Below are positions 1-8,747 of a stretch of DNA of 64,000 nt, one piece after another. The position numbers were made by a program, and so were the translations under genes. Source of the stretch: Streptomyces sp. SKN60 (GTDB lineage: Bacteria > Actinomycetota > Actinomycetes > Streptomycetales > Streptomycetaceae); contig NZ_JAHTMW010000008.1 in NCBI RefSeq assembly GCF_026236535.1, forward strand, positions 62,001 to 126,000, read 5' to 3'. How positions within the stretch are numbered: position 1 is the first letter of the stretch; every line of letters begins with the position of its first letter. The notes beneath the pieces are model-generated. The model did not search any database. It had not been told where the DNA came from and saw nothing but the letters and a program-made list of their open reading frames with translations.

Positions 1-1
1 C

Positions 2-1888
2 ATCACGACCACCCCCACGACCGACCCCGCGGCCCCGGCCACGAGCACCGCCACCGCCACCGCGCCGATCCCGCGCCAGTTCCCGGGCCCGCACCCCGGC
101 CCGTACACCGGCGGGCAGAGCGACCCGGTCAAGGACGTGCAGAGCGACCCGCTGGACGACGCCGACCCCGCGCGCGCCGCCGACGCCGCCGCCGTCGAGA
201 ACCTGCTGCGCTGCTGGGTACGGGAGAAGAACCTGCCGGCGCCCGAGCCCGGCGGCACCGGTGCGGGCGACACCCTGCGCGTCCCGCTCGACGCCAGCGG
301 CACCGCCCTCCTCGTCCCGGTCCGCCACTGGTCGCCCACCGGCTGGCACCGCTTCGGCGCGCCCGCCCTGGAAGGGCTCCCCGGCACCGCGCCCGCCGTC
401 GACGCCGTCACCCTCGCCGCCCTGCTCGGCCGGGAGACCGGCGGCTCGGGCGGCACCGAGGCCACCGAACTCGTCGGCCGGGTCGCCGACTCGGCCCGCC
501 GCACCGCCGAGTTCATCGCCGAACGGCGCCGCGACCCGCGCCCCGCCCCCGGCGCCGACCTCTTCCTCAGCGCCGAGCAGTCCCTGCTGCTCGGCCACCC
601 CCTCCACCCCACCCCCAAGAGCCGCGAAGGACTCTCCGAGGCCGAGGCCCGGCTCTACTCCCCCGAACTGCACGGCTCCTTCCCGCTGCACTGGATGGCC
701 GTCGACACCGCCGTCCTCGCCACCGACTCCGCCTGGACCGAACAGGGCCGCCCGGTCGCCGCCGCCCAGCTCACCGCCGGCCTCGCCGAGGGGCTCGACC
801 TCCCGGCCGGCACCGTCGCCCTGCCCCTGCACCCCTGGCAGGCCCGCGAGCTGCGGCACCGCCCCGCCGTCGCCGCCCTCCTCGACGCCGGACTCCTCCA
901 CGACCTCGGCCCCTACGGCGACCCCTGGCACCCCACCTCCTCGGTCCGCACCGTGCACCGCCCCGGCGCCCGCGCCATGCTCAAGCTCTCCCTCGGCGTC
1001 CGGATCACCAACTCCCGCCGGGAGAACCTCCGCAAGGAACTCCACCGCGGCGTCGAGGTCCACCGACTGCTGCGCACCGGCCTCGTCGACCAGTGGCAGG
1101 CCGCCCACCCCGGCTTCGACATCGTCCGCGACCCGGCCTGGCTCGCCGTCGACACCCCCGACGGGCAGCCGCTGCCCGGCCTCGACGTGATGATCCGGCA
1201 CAACCCCTTCGGCCCCTCCGACGACGCCGTCTGCCTCGCCGGGCTCACCGCCCCGCGGCCCTGGCCCGGCTCGCCCCGGATGCGCTCCCGCCTCGCCGAC
1301 CTCGTGCTGCGGCTCGCCGCCCGCACCGGCCGGCCCACCACGGCCGTCGCCACCGAGTGGTTCCTCCGCTACCTCGACCTCGTGGTCCGCCCGATCCTGT
1401 GGCTGGACGGCCACGCCGGCGTCGCCCTGGAGGCCCACCAGCAGAACACCCTGGTCCTCCTCGACCCCGAGGGCTGGCCCACCGGCGGCCGCTACCGCGA
1501 CAACCAGGGCTACTACTTCCGCGAGTCCCGCCGCGACGAACTGGAGAGCCGGCTGCCCGGCATCGGCTCCGTCAGCGACACCTTCGTCTCCGACCAGGTC
1601 ACCGACGAGCGCTTCGCCTACTACCTCGGCATCAACAACGTCCTCGGCCTGATCGGCGCCTTCGGCTCCCAGCACCTCGCCGACGAGCGCGTGCTGCTCG
1701 CCGCCCTGCGCCGCTTCCTCACCGGCGCCACCGGCCTCGGCTCCCCGCTGCCGCACCGCCTCCTGGAGGCCGCCACCCTGCGCTGCAAGGCCAACCTACT
1801 CACCCGGCTGCACGGCCTCGACGAGCTCGTCGGCCCCGTCGACACCCAGTCCGTGTACGTCACCGTGACCAACCCGCTGCGCGCCTGA
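2..1888 (+). CDS. NIS siderophore synthetase (IucA/IucC family), 5' partial
   Basis: ATP-dependent synthetase of the NRPS-independent siderophore (NIS) family, which condenses a carboxylate such as citrate with an amine or hydroxylamine. Family motifs are clear: GHPLHPTPKSR (about residue 152 counted from the GTG at 137), PLHPWQ (about 231), RITNSRRENLRKELHRG (about 290-305), and a C-terminal ferric-reductase-like FhuF/IucA region with EAHQQNT. The reading frame stays open from nucleotide 2, and the residues before the GTG at 137 (Thr/Pro-rich) resemble a family N-terminus, so the true start is probably upstream of the window. It is followed after about 50 bp by an IucB-like acyltransferase and then a second NIS synthetase, the same order as iucA-iucB-iucC of aerobactin operons. 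The exact substrate is not readable. Family call firm, pathway inferred. Confidence 0.9.
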   Translation: MTTTPTTDPAAPATSTATATAPIPRQFPGPHPGPYTGGQSDPVKDVQSDPLDDADPARAADAAAVENLLRCWVREKNLPAPEPGGTGAGDTLRVPLDASGTALLVPVRHWSPTGWHRFGAPALEGLPGTAPAVDAVTLAALLGRETGGSGGTEATELVGRVADSARRTAEFIAERRRDPRPAPGADLFLSAEQSLLLGHPLHPTPKSREGLSEAEARLYSPELHGSFPLHWMAVDTAVLATDSAWTEQGRPVAAAQLTAGLAEGLDLPAGTVALPLHPWQARELRHRPAVAALLDAGLLHDLGPYGDPWHPTSSVRTVHRPGARAMLKLSLGVRITNSRRENLRKELHRGVEVHRLLRTGLVDQWQAAHPGFDIVRDPAWLAVDTPDGQPLPGLDVMIRHNPFGPSDDAVCLAGLTAPRPWPGSPRMRSRLADLVLRLAARTGRPTTAVATEWFLRYLDLVVRPILWLDGHAGVALEAHQQNTLVLLDPEGWPTGGRYRDNQGYYFRESRRDELESRLPGIGSVSDTFVSDQVTDERFAYYLGINNVLGLIGAFGSQHLADERVLLAALRRFLTGATGLGSPLPHRLLEAATLRCKANLLTRLHGLDELVGPVDTQSVYVTVTNPLRA

Positions 1889-1941
1889 CCGGTCCCCCCT
1901 CGCCGCCCAGCCCACCCCGACCGCCGAGAGGAGAGCGCCCC

Positions 1942-2715
1942 GTGCCTCCCACCGAAGCAGGCCCCGAAGCACGCCCCGGTGCCGCGCCGCCGCCCGGCAC
2001 CGGGCCGAGCCCCGACGACACCCTCGACCTGCACCTGCCCGAGGAGTTCCTCGCCCTCCTCGCCACCGGCGAGCGGTTCCCGGCCGCCGCTGCCGCCGCC
2101 GGCCGTGCCGAAGGCGACCCCGTCCGCGCCGACCGTGCCGACGACGACCTGCTCGACCACGTCGCCGACTGGCGGCCCGCCGACACCCCGGCCGGGCGCT
2201 TCGCGCTCGTCCCCGTTCGCCTCGACCACGACCTGCCGCTCGTCGCGGGCTGGATGAACGACCCGGCCGTGGCCGCCTTCTGGGAGCTCCAGGGCCCCGA
2301 GAGCGTCACCGCCGACCACCTCCGCGCCCAACTCGACGGCGACGGACGCAGCGTGCCCTGCCTCGGCGTCCTCGACGGCACGCCCATGAGCTATTTCGAG
2401 ATCTACCGCGCCGACCTCGACCCGCTCGCCCGCCACTACCCGGCGCGCCCGCACGACACCGGCGTCCACCTGCTCATCGGCGGCGCCCGCGACCGCGGCC
2501 GCGGCCTCGGCACCACCCTGCTGCGCGCCGTCGCCGAGCTCGTCCTCGACCACCGGCCCCGGTGCACCCGGGTCCTCGCCGAACCCGACCTGCGCAACAC
2601 CCCGTCCGTCGCCGCCTTCCTCGGCGCCGGATTCCGGCTGTCCGCGGAGGTCGACCTGCCCGACAAGCGCGCCGCGCTCATGGTCCGCGACCGGGACCTG
2701 CGCCACGTGCTCTGA
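1942..2715 (+). CDS. IucB/RhbD-like siderophore acyltransferase (GNAT)
   Basis: Acetyltransferase of the siderophore type (Acetyltransf_8), expected to acylate an N-hydroxy-amine before NIS condensation. The first 80 residues are a low-complexity Ala/Pro/Asp leader. The family signature follows: WMNDPAVAAFWE, then SYFEIYRADLDPLA, then the acyl-CoA loop DRGRGLGTTLLRA, then EPDLRNTPSVAAFLGAGF. The GTG at 1942 (257 aa) is chosen because a GAGAGGAGAG ribosome site lies just upstream. The frame is open further upstream only as antisense-like low-complexity sequence. It sits between two NIS synthetases with short gaps (53 and 59 bp), consistent with one operon. No N-hydroxylase (IucD-type) gene is visible in the window; it would have to lie upstream. 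Confidence 0.85.
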   Translation: MPPTEAGPEARPGAAPPPGTGPSPDDTLDLHLPEEFLALLATGERFPAAAAAAGRAEGDPVRADRADDDLLDHVADWRPADTPAGRFALVPVRLDHDLPLVAGWMNDPAVAAFWELQGPESVTADHLRAQLDGDGRSVPCLGVLDGTPMSYFEIYRADLDPLARHYPARPHDTGVHLLIGGARDRGRGLGTTLLRAVAELVLDHRPRCTRVLAEPDLRNTPSVAAFLGAGFRLSAEVDLPDKRAALMVRDRDLRHVL

Positions 2716-2774
2716 CCACCCACGACTCAGCTCCACCGCGTGACCCACCGCGGTGCCCACCCCGAGGAGTCCCC

Positions 2775-4574
2775 GTGTCGACGTCCCCTGCACCCCACGA
2801 CTCCGCCCCGCCGGTCCTGCACAGCCCCCCGGAACTGACCGCCGGGGCCTGGGCACGGGCCGGCGCCCGGCTGCTCGCCAAGACCGTCGCCGAGTTCGCG
2901 TACGAGGGCATCGTCCAGCCCCGTCCGGTACGGCCGGGACCGGACGGCCACTACGCCTTCGCCCTCGACGACGGCGCCGTGCTCGCCTTCACGGCCCGCC
3001 GCGGCGCGTACGACAGCTGGCGGATCACCCCCGGCTCGCTCACCCTCGACGGGAAGCCGGCCACCGACCCGCTCGACTTCCTGGTCCGGGCCCGCCGGCT
3101 GCTCGACCTCGACGGCGCCACCCTCGGCCACCTCATCCGCGAGCTCACCACCACCCTGGCCGCCGACGTCCGGCTCGACCGCACCGCGCTGCCCGCCGCC
3201 CGGCTCGCCGAGCTCGGCTACGCGGAACTGGAGGGCCACCAGACCGGCCACCCCTGGCTCGTCCTCAACAAGGGCCGGGTCGGCTTCTCCGCCGCCGACG
3301 CCGCCCGCTGGGCCCCCGAGGCCCGCCGCCCCACCCGGCTCCCGTGGATCGCCGTCAGCAGCCGGCTGGCCGCCTACCGGGGCGTGACCGGCCTCGACAC
3401 CCCCGACCGGCTGTACGAGCGCGAGCTCGACCCCGAGGTCCGCGCCGCCTTCGACGGCGTGCTGCGCGAGCGGGGCCTCGACCCCGACGCCTATCTGCTG
3501 CTGCCCGTCCACCCCTGGCAGTGGGACGAGATCCTGCTGCCGCTGTACGCCCCCGCCATCGCCTCCGGAGCGGTCGTCCCGCTCCCCGCCGACGGCGACC
3601 TCCGGCTGCCGCAGCAGTCCATCCGTACCTTCCTCAACACCAGCCGCCCCGACCGGCACACGGTCAAACTGCCGCTCTCCGTCCTCAACACCCTGGTCTG
3701 GCGCGGACTGCCCACCGAGCGGACCCTCGCCGCCCCCGCCGTCACCGCCTGGGTGCACGGGCTGCGCGACGCCGACCCCTTCCTGCGCGAGGAGTGCGGG
3801 GTGATCCTCCTCGGCGAGGTCGCCTCGGTCACCGTCGAGCACCCGCTCTACGACCGGCTGCCGGAAGTGCCGTACCAGTACAAGGAGCTCCTCGGCGCGA
3901 TCTGGCGCGAACCCCTCAGGCTGCCCCCGGGCGAACGCGCCCGCACCCTCGCCTCGCTCCTGCACACCGACCCCGACGGCCGGGCCTTCGCCGCCGAGCT
4001 CGTCGAGCGCTCCGGCCTCGCGCCGCGGGCCTGGCTGCAGCGCCTCTTCGCCGCCCTGCTGCCGCCGCTGCTCCACTTCCTCTACCAGTACGGCACGGTC
4101 TTCTCCCCGCACGGCGAGAACGCGGTCGTGGTCTACGACGAGCAGGACGTGCCGGTCCGCCTCGCGATCAAGGACTTCGTCGACGACGTCAACATCAGCG
4201 CCGTGCCGCTCCCCGAGCACGCCACGATGCCCGACGACGTACGGGCCGTGCTGCTCACGGAGGAGCCCGACTTCCTCACCCAGTTCATCCATTCGGGCCT
4301 TTTCGTGGGCGTCTTCCGCTATCTGGCGCCGCTGTGCGAGGAGCAACTCGACGTCCCGGAGGAGGAGTTCTGGACTTTGGTGCGCGCCGAGATCCTGCGC
4401 CACCAGGGCCGCTTCCCGGAGCTGAAGGAACGCTTCGAGCTGTTCGACCTCCTGGTGCCGCGGATCGAGCGGCTCTGTCTCAACCGCAACCGGCTGCACC
4501 TCGACGGCTACCGCGACCGCCCCGAGCGGCCGCACGCGGCCGTCGACGGCACCGTCCCGAACCCGCTCGCGTGA
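2775..4574 (+). CDS. NIS siderophore synthetase 2 (IucA/IucC family)
   Basis: Second NIS synthetase of the operon, 599 aa from the GTG at 2775, which has GAGGAG upstream. Motifs: GHQTGHPWLVLNKGR replaces the HPxHPxxK box, LLLPVHPWQWDE at about residue 240, QQSIRTFLNTSRPDRHTVKLPLS in the adenylate pocket, then FSPHGENAVVV and IKDFVDDVN in the catalytic C-terminal part. These are typical of IucC-like enzymes that add a second hydroxamate to a citrate mono-amide, so the pair of synthetases fits a citrate-bis-hydroxamate siderophore (schizokinen, rhizobactin or aerobactin style). That product assignment is inferred from gene order. The operon appears to end here; dinG starts 50 bp later. Confidence 0.9.
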   Translation: MSTSPAPHDSAPPVLHSPPELTAGAWARAGARLLAKTVAEFAYEGIVQPRPVRPGPDGHYAFALDDGAVLAFTARRGAYDSWRITPGSLTLDGKPATDPLDFLVRARRLLDLDGATLGHLIRELTTTLAADVRLDRTALPAARLAELGYAELEGHQTGHPWLVLNKGRVGFSAADAARWAPEARRPTRLPWIAVSSRLAAYRGVTGLDTPDRLYERELDPEVRAAFDGVLRERGLDPDAYLLLPVHPWQWDEILLPLYAPAIASGAVVPLPADGDLRLPQQSIRTFLNTSRPDRHTVKLPLSVLNTLVWRGLPTERTLAAPAVTAWVHGLRDADPFLREECGVILLGEVASVTVEHPLYDRLPEVPYQYKELLGAIWREPLRLPPGERARTLASLLHTDPDGRAFAAELVERSGLAPRAWLQRLFAALLPPLLHFLYQYGTVFSPHGENAVVVYDEQDVPVRLAIKDFVDDVNISAVPLPEHATMPDDVRAVLLTEEPDFLTQFIHSGLFVGVFRYLAPLCEEQLDVPEEEFWTLVRAEILRHQGRFPELKERFELFDLLVPRIERLCLNRNRLHLDGYRDRPERPHAAVDGTVPNPLA

Positions 4575-4624
4575 GCGCGGGGAGGGACCGTGGTGTCAGT
4601 GCCGCCCCGTAGGGTGGAAGGGCT

Positions 4625-6625
4625 ATGACGAAGCCATCCCTCCCCGATCTCCTCCACGCCGCCGTCTCCGCCGTCGGCGGTGTGGAGCGCCCCGGCCAGG
4701 TCACCATGGCCGAGGCCGTGGCCGAGGCCATCGACGACGGTTCCCACCTCCTCGTCCAGGCCGGCACCGGCACCGGCAAGTCCCTCGGCTATCTCGTGCC
4801 GGCCCTCGCCCACGGGGAGCGCGTGGTGGTTGCCACGGCCACGCTGGCGCTGCAGCGCCAGCTGGTCGAGCGCGACCTGCCGCGGACGGTGGACTCGCTG
4901 CATCCGCAGCTGCGCCGCCGCCCGGAGTTCGCCATGCTCAAAGGCCGGTCGAACTATCTGTGTCTGCACCGGCTCCACGAGGGCGTGCCGCAGGACGAGG
5001 AGGAGGGCCTCTTCGACCCGTTCGAGGCGGCGGCCCCCACCAGCAAGCTCGGCCAGGACCTGCTGCGGCTGCGCGACTGGTCGGACGAGACGGAGACCGG
5101 CGACCGGGACGACCTGACGCCGGGCGTCTCCGACCGGGCCTGGGGCCAGGTCTCGGTCTCCTCGCGGGAGTGCCTGGGCGCGAGCAAGTGCGCGTACGGG
5201 GCGGAGTGCTTCGCCGAGGCGGCGCGCGAGCGCGCCAAGCTGGCCGAGGTGGTCGTCACCAATCACGCGCTGCTCGCCATCGACGCCATCGAGGGCGCCC
5301 CGGTGCTGCCGCAGCACGAGGTGCTGATCGTCGACGAGGCGCACGAGCTGGTCTCCCGGGTGACCGGGGTGGCCACCGGCGAGCTCACCCCGGGCCAGGT
5401 GAACCGGGCGGTGCGCCGGGCGGCCAAGCTGGTCGACGAGAAGGTCGCCGACCAGCTGCAGACCGCCGCCGAGGGCTTCGAGAAGCTGATGGAGCTGGCG
5501 CTGCCGGGCCGTCTGGAGGAGATCCCGGAGGACCTGGGCTACGCGCTGATGGCGCTGCGCGACGCTTCCCGCGCGGTGATCACCGCGCTCGGCTCCACCC
5601 GCGACCGCTCCGTGCAGGACGAGGACGCCGTGCGCAAGCAGGCCCTCGCCTCCGTGGAGACCGTGCACGGGGTCGCGGAGCGGATCACCCAGGGCTCGGA
5701 GTGGGACGTCGTCTGGTACGAGCGGCACGACCCCCGCGGCGGAGCCGCAAATCGATACAGTGGAGCCTCGCTGCGGGTCGCGCCGCTGAGCGTCTCCGGG
5801 CTGCTGCGGGAGAAGCTGTTCGCGGACCGTTCGGTGGTGCTGACCTCCGCCACCCTCAAGCTGGGCGGCGACTTCAACGGGGTGGGCGCCTCGCTGGGCC
5901 TCGCCCCCGAGGGCACCCAGGGCGAGGACGTGCCGGTGTGGAAGGGCATCGACGTCGGCTCGCCGTTCGACTATCCCAAGCAGGGCATCCTCTATGTCGC
6001 CAAGCATCTGAACCGGCCCGCCCGGGACGGGGAGCGCGGCGACATGCTGGATGAGCTGACCGAGCTGATGCAGGCCGCCGGCGGGCGCACGCTCGGCCTG
6101 TTCTCCTCGATGCGCGCGGCGCAGCAGGCGGCGGAGGAGCTGCGCACCCGGATCCCCGAGCTGCCGATCCTGCTCCAGGGCGAGGACACCCTCGGCGAGC
6201 TGATCAAGAACTTCTCGGCGGACCCGAAGACCTGTCTGTTCGGCACGCTCTCCCTCTGGCAGGGCGTGGACGTGCCGGGGCCGAACTGCCAGCTGGTCGT
6301 CATGGACAAGATCCCCTTCCCGCGCCCGGACGACCCGCTGATGAGCGCCCGGCAGAAGGCCGTCGAGGACGCCGGGGGCAACGGCTTCATGGCGGTCGCG
6401 GCGACCCACGCGGCCCTGCTCATGGCACAGGGCGCCGGCCGACTCGTACGGGCGACGGGCGACCGGGGCGTCGTCGCGGTCCTGGACCCGCGCCTCGCGA
6501 CCGCCCGCTACGGCAGCTACCTGAAGGCCTCGCTGCCGGACTTCTGGTACACGACGGACCGCAATCAGGTGCGGAAGAGCCTGGCGGCCATTGACGCGGC
6601 GGCTAAAACAGCAACCACTAATTGA
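4625..6625 (+). CDS. dinG: DinG-family ATP-dependent DNA helicase
   Basis: Superfamily 2, XPD/DinG-type 5'-3' helicase, 666 aa. Walker A AGTGTGKS at about residue 46; DEAH box VDEAHE at about 236; iron-sulfur cluster cysteines probably Cys near 112 plus three in CLGASKCAYGAEC (about 182-194), followed by the typical VVTNHALL. C-terminal helicase motifs are present: GLFSSMRAAQQA, LSLWQGVDVPG, KIPFPRPDDP and QGAGRLVR. The ATG is preceded by GGAAGGG. A -10-like TAGGGT at 4610-4615 lies only 9 nt before the ATG, so the message may be nearly leaderless. It is convergent with lexA; no SOS box was found in front of it. Confidence 0.93.
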   Translation: MTKPSLPDLLHAAVSAVGGVERPGQVTMAEAVAEAIDDGSHLLVQAGTGTGKSLGYLVPALAHGERVVVATATLALQRQLVERDLPRTVDSLHPQLRRRPEFAMLKGRSNYLCLHRLHEGVPQDEEEGLFDPFEAAAPTSKLGQDLLRLRDWSDETETGDRDDLTPGVSDRAWGQVSVSSRECLGASKCAYGAECFAEAARERAKLAEVVVTNHALLAIDAIEGAPVLPQHEVLIVDEAHELVSRVTGVATGELTPGQVNRAVRRAAKLVDEKVADQLQTAAEGFEKLMELALPGRLEEIPEDLGYALMALRDASRAVITALGSTRDRSVQDEDAVRKQALASVETVHGVAERITQGSEWDVVWYERHDPRGGAANRYSGASLRVAPLSVSGLLREKLFADRSVVLTSATLKLGGDFNGVGASLGLAPEGTQGEDVPVWKGIDVGSPFDYPKQGILYVAKHLNRPARDGERGDMLDELTELMQAAGGRTLGLFSSMRAAQQAAEELRTRIPELPILLQGEDTLGELIKNFSADPKTCLFGTLSLWQGVDVPGPNCQLVVMDKIPFPRPDDPLMSARQKAVEDAGGNGFMAVAATHAALLMAQGAGRLVRATGDRGVVAVLDPRLATARYGSYLKASLPDFWYTTDRNQVRKSLAAIDAAAKTATTN

Positions 6626-6689
6626 GCAACCCCTACGGCGAGCAACCACATCCGCGAGAGCGGCGCCGGTTTAGGCGCAAAAAGGGGCG

Positions 6690-6724
6690 GGGCCCCGGGA
6701 CCGGCGCAGTGGGTCCCGGGGCCC
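6690..6724. terminator. Terminator between dinG and lexA
   Basis: A 13-bp perfect inverted repeat (6690-6702 with 6712-6724) sits between the convergent ends of dinG and lexA. On the lexA strand it is followed by a run of five T (plus-strand AAAAA at 6679-6683), so it can act as an intrinsic terminator for lexA and probably as a weaker one for dinG. Confidence 0.75.
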
Positions 6725-6747
6725 GGTTCAGGGCTGACGAGGTGGGG

Positions 6748-7536
6748 TCACACCCGTCGCAGCACGGCGACGACCTTGCCGAGGATGGTGGCCTCGTCGC
6801 CGGGGATCGGCTGGTACGCCGAGTTGTGGGGGAGCAGCCAGACGTGCCCGTCCTCGCGCTTGAAGCGCTTGACGGTGGCCTCGCCGTCGAGCATGGCGGC
6901 GACGATGTCGCCGTTCTCGGCGACGGGCTGGCGGCGGACCGTGACCCAGTCGCCGTCACAGATCGCGGCCTCGATCATGGAGTCGCCGACCACCTTGAGG
7001 ACGAACAGCTCACCGTCGCCGACCAGCTGCCGGGGGAGCGGAAAGACGTCCTCGACGGACTCCTCGGCCAGGATGGGCCCACCGGCGGCGATCCGGCCGA
7101 CCAGGGGCACGTAGGAGGCGGCGGGCTTGCCGGTGGTGTCGGTGGGCTGGGTGCTGGGCTGGTCCGAGCCGCGCACCTCGTACGCACGGGGGCGGTGCGG
7201 GTCGCGGCGCAGGAAGCCCTTGCGCTCCAGGGCCATCAGCTGGTGTGCCACGGAGGAGGTGCTGGAGAGGCCGACGGCCTGGCCGATCTCGCGCATCGAC
7301 GGCGGGTAGCCGCGGCGCTGGACGGAGTCGCGGATGACCTCGATCACCCGGCGCTGGCGGTCGGTGAGGCCGGAGCTGTCGGCCCGGATGCCTGGAGGTC
7401 GTCCGGGGAGCGAGCGCGCGGGTCGGCCGGGCTCCTCCCCGCTCATGGCGGCGTCATTCATCGCATGCACCGTCTCGAGTCGGCCCTGGGAGCGGCCCTG
7501 GGCAGTGATGGTGGCACTGTCTGCGGTGGTGGTCAC
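6748..7536 (-). CDS. lexA: LexA SOS repressor
   Basis: Repressor of the DNA damage response, 262 aa. N-terminal winged helix: [15 protein letters not shown] and [17 protein letters not shown], then [15 protein letters not shown]. The S24 self-cleavage domain has the scissile Ala-Gly in GRIAAGGPI (about residue 149), nucleophile Ser in VGDSMIEA (about 186) and Lys in ATVKRFKRE (about 220). The start chosen is the GTG at 7536, with GAGAGGGG 9-16 nt upstream. Internal ATGs at 7464 and 7449 are possible shorter starts, since the first 45 residues are poorly conserved. Divergent from nrdR across a 524-bp control region. An SOS box overlaps the predicted -35, so autoregulation is expected. Confidence 0.96.
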   Translation of the reverse strand: MTTTADSATITAQGRSQGRLETVHAMNDAAMSGEEPGRPARSLPGRPPGIRADSSGLTDRQRRVIEVIRDSVQRRGYPPSMREIGQAVGLSSTSSVAHQLMALERKGFLRRDPHRPRAYEVRGSDQPSTQPTDTTGKPAASYVPLVGRIAAGGPILAEESVEDVFPLPRQLVGDGELFVLKVVGDSMIEAAICDGDWVTVRRQPVAENGDIVAAMLDGEATVKRFKREDGHVWLLPHNSAYQPIPGDEATILGKVVAVLRRV

Positions 7537-7575
7537 GTCGTCGGCCCCTCTCGAATGTTCTCCCTGGCTGGCACA

Positions 7576-7616
7576 ACGGTAGTTGCTTTCGAAAGGTTGC
7601 GCCAAACACACGTTCG
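7576..7616 (-). promoter_or_regulatory. lexA promoter with overlapping SOS box
   Basis: On the minus strand, CGAACGTGTGTTTG (7616-7603) matches the actinobacterial LexA site CGAAC-N4-GTTCG with one mismatch. A -35 TTGGCG (7605-7600) overlaps it, followed after 18 bp by -10 TACCGT (7581-7576). A repressor bound here would block RNA polymerase at the lexA promoter. Confidence 0.75.
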
Positions 7617-7903
7617 AGTGAAAATTCGCAGTTCGCCTTACGTATGTACGAGCGTCGGTGTATACGCAGACCGGGATGCCTTCTCAAATCGGTCATTACG
7701 GTAGCCTTCGCTGCCGGACCGGAAGGGCCTCGGGGCCTCCTGTGCGCCCCGCCTCGCGGGTCCGGGCGCCGGCTGCACAGTCTGGCACCGGCGACCCCGG
7801 AAGCGGCGCCGCCGCGCCCTTCCCGTACCCTCTTGGCCGGTCGAGAGAGAGCTCGCGGAGCCCCTGGACACGCGACACGCGCAGGGCGCCGAAATGCCGA
7901 CCG

Positions 7904-7950
7904 ACCCAAGATCTAGTGGTTGGATGGCATCAGCCACCCACAAGTAGTGG
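7904..7950 (+). promoter_or_regulatory. Paired NrdR boxes upstream of nrdRJ
   Basis: Two NrdR-box-like palindromes 31 bp apart. Box 1 (7904-7919) carries CAAGATCTAG, a perfect match to the core CwAnATnTwG. Box 2 (7935-7950) carries CCACAAGTAG, 8 of 10 core positions. A spacing of 31-32 bp (three helix turns) is the known arrangement for NrdR operators. They lie upstream of a possible -10 TATGCT at 7981-7986 and 110 bp before the nrdR ATG, so NrdR probably represses its own operon in response to nucleotide levels. Confidence 0.8.
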
Positions 7951-8060
7951 TCCCGGTCTTCCGGGGCAGCTCGGATCGCCTATGCTGGTGGTCGCTTCGC
8001 GGGGCCTTGACGGGTCGGGCGGGGCTTTTCAGTCGTGCCTTGAGGGAGGGTCGGAACCAC

Positions 8061-8570
8061 ATGCACTGCCCCTTCTGCAGGCACCCCGACAGCCGCGTCG
8101 TCGACAGTCGCACCACCGACGACGGGACGTCGATCCGCCGCCGTCGCCAGTGCCCGGACTGCTCCCGTCGTTTCACGACGGTGGAGACCTGTTCGCTCAT
8201 GGTGGTCAAGCGGTCCGGGGTCACCGAACCCTTCAGCCGTACCAAGGTCATCTCCGGCGTGCGCAAGGCGTGCCAGGGACGGCCCGTCACCGAGGACGCC
8301 CTCGCCAAGCTCGGCCAGCGGGTCGAGGAGGCGGTGCGCGCCACCGGGAGCGCCGAGCTGACCACCCACGACGTGGGCCTGGCCATCCTCGGCCCGCTGC
8401 AGGAGCTCGACCTCGTCGCGTACCTGCGCTTCGCGTCCGTGTACAAGGCTTTCGACAGCCTCGAAGACTTCGAGGCCGCCATCGCGGAACTCCGCGAGCG
8501 GCCTCCCGCCGGGAACGGCGAGCCCGGGGCTGCCCCCGCGGTCCCCGTTCCCGCCCACGCCGCCGACTGA
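8061..8570 (+). CDS. nrdR: NrdR transcriptional repressor of ribonucleotide reductase
   Basis: Zinc-ribbon/ATP-cone regulator, 169 aa. The N-terminal zinc ribbon has two CxxC pairs, MHCPFC at residues 3-6 and CPDC at about 31-34. The ATP-cone follows ([16 protein letters not shown], about residues 46-136), sensing ATP/dATP. The ATG at 8061 is preceded by GAGGGAGGG and begins with the invariant MHCPFC, so the start is secure. The C-terminal 25 residues are Pro/Ala-rich and variable. First gene of nrdR-nrdJ, and the paired NrdR boxes upstream support autoregulation. Confidence 0.96.
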   Translation: MHCPFCRHPDSRVVDSRTTDDGTSIRRRRQCPDCSRRFTTVETCSLMVVKRSGVTEPFSRTKVISGVRKACQGRPVTEDALAKLGQRVEEAVRATGSAELTTHDVGLAILGPLQELDLVAYLRFASVYKAFDSLEDFEAAIAELRERPPAGNGEPGAAPAVPVPAHAAD

Positions 8571-8747
8571 GCGGCGCGCCGGACCGTCACGGTCCGGCTG
8601 CCGGCCGCCGCGCGGCCGGACGGAAGACCTGCCCCGAGCGGTCCGTGAGGCGCTCGTGGCAATTGCACTACATAACGCAGTACAGAAGACGGCGCCCTGG
8701 AATTTTCTGGGCGCTCCAGGGTGTTTTGCCCGTATATGGGAGGCGGC

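Noticed and set aside
137..1888. GTG at 137 as the true start of the first siderophore synthetase
   Set aside because: The frame is open to the window edge with plausible coding sequence and no ribosome site before 137, so the gene is treated as 5' truncated.
8665..8682. Third NrdR-like box (ACTACATAACGCAGT) before nrdJ
   Set aside because: Only 8 of 10 core positions and no phased partner; left as a hint in a finding.
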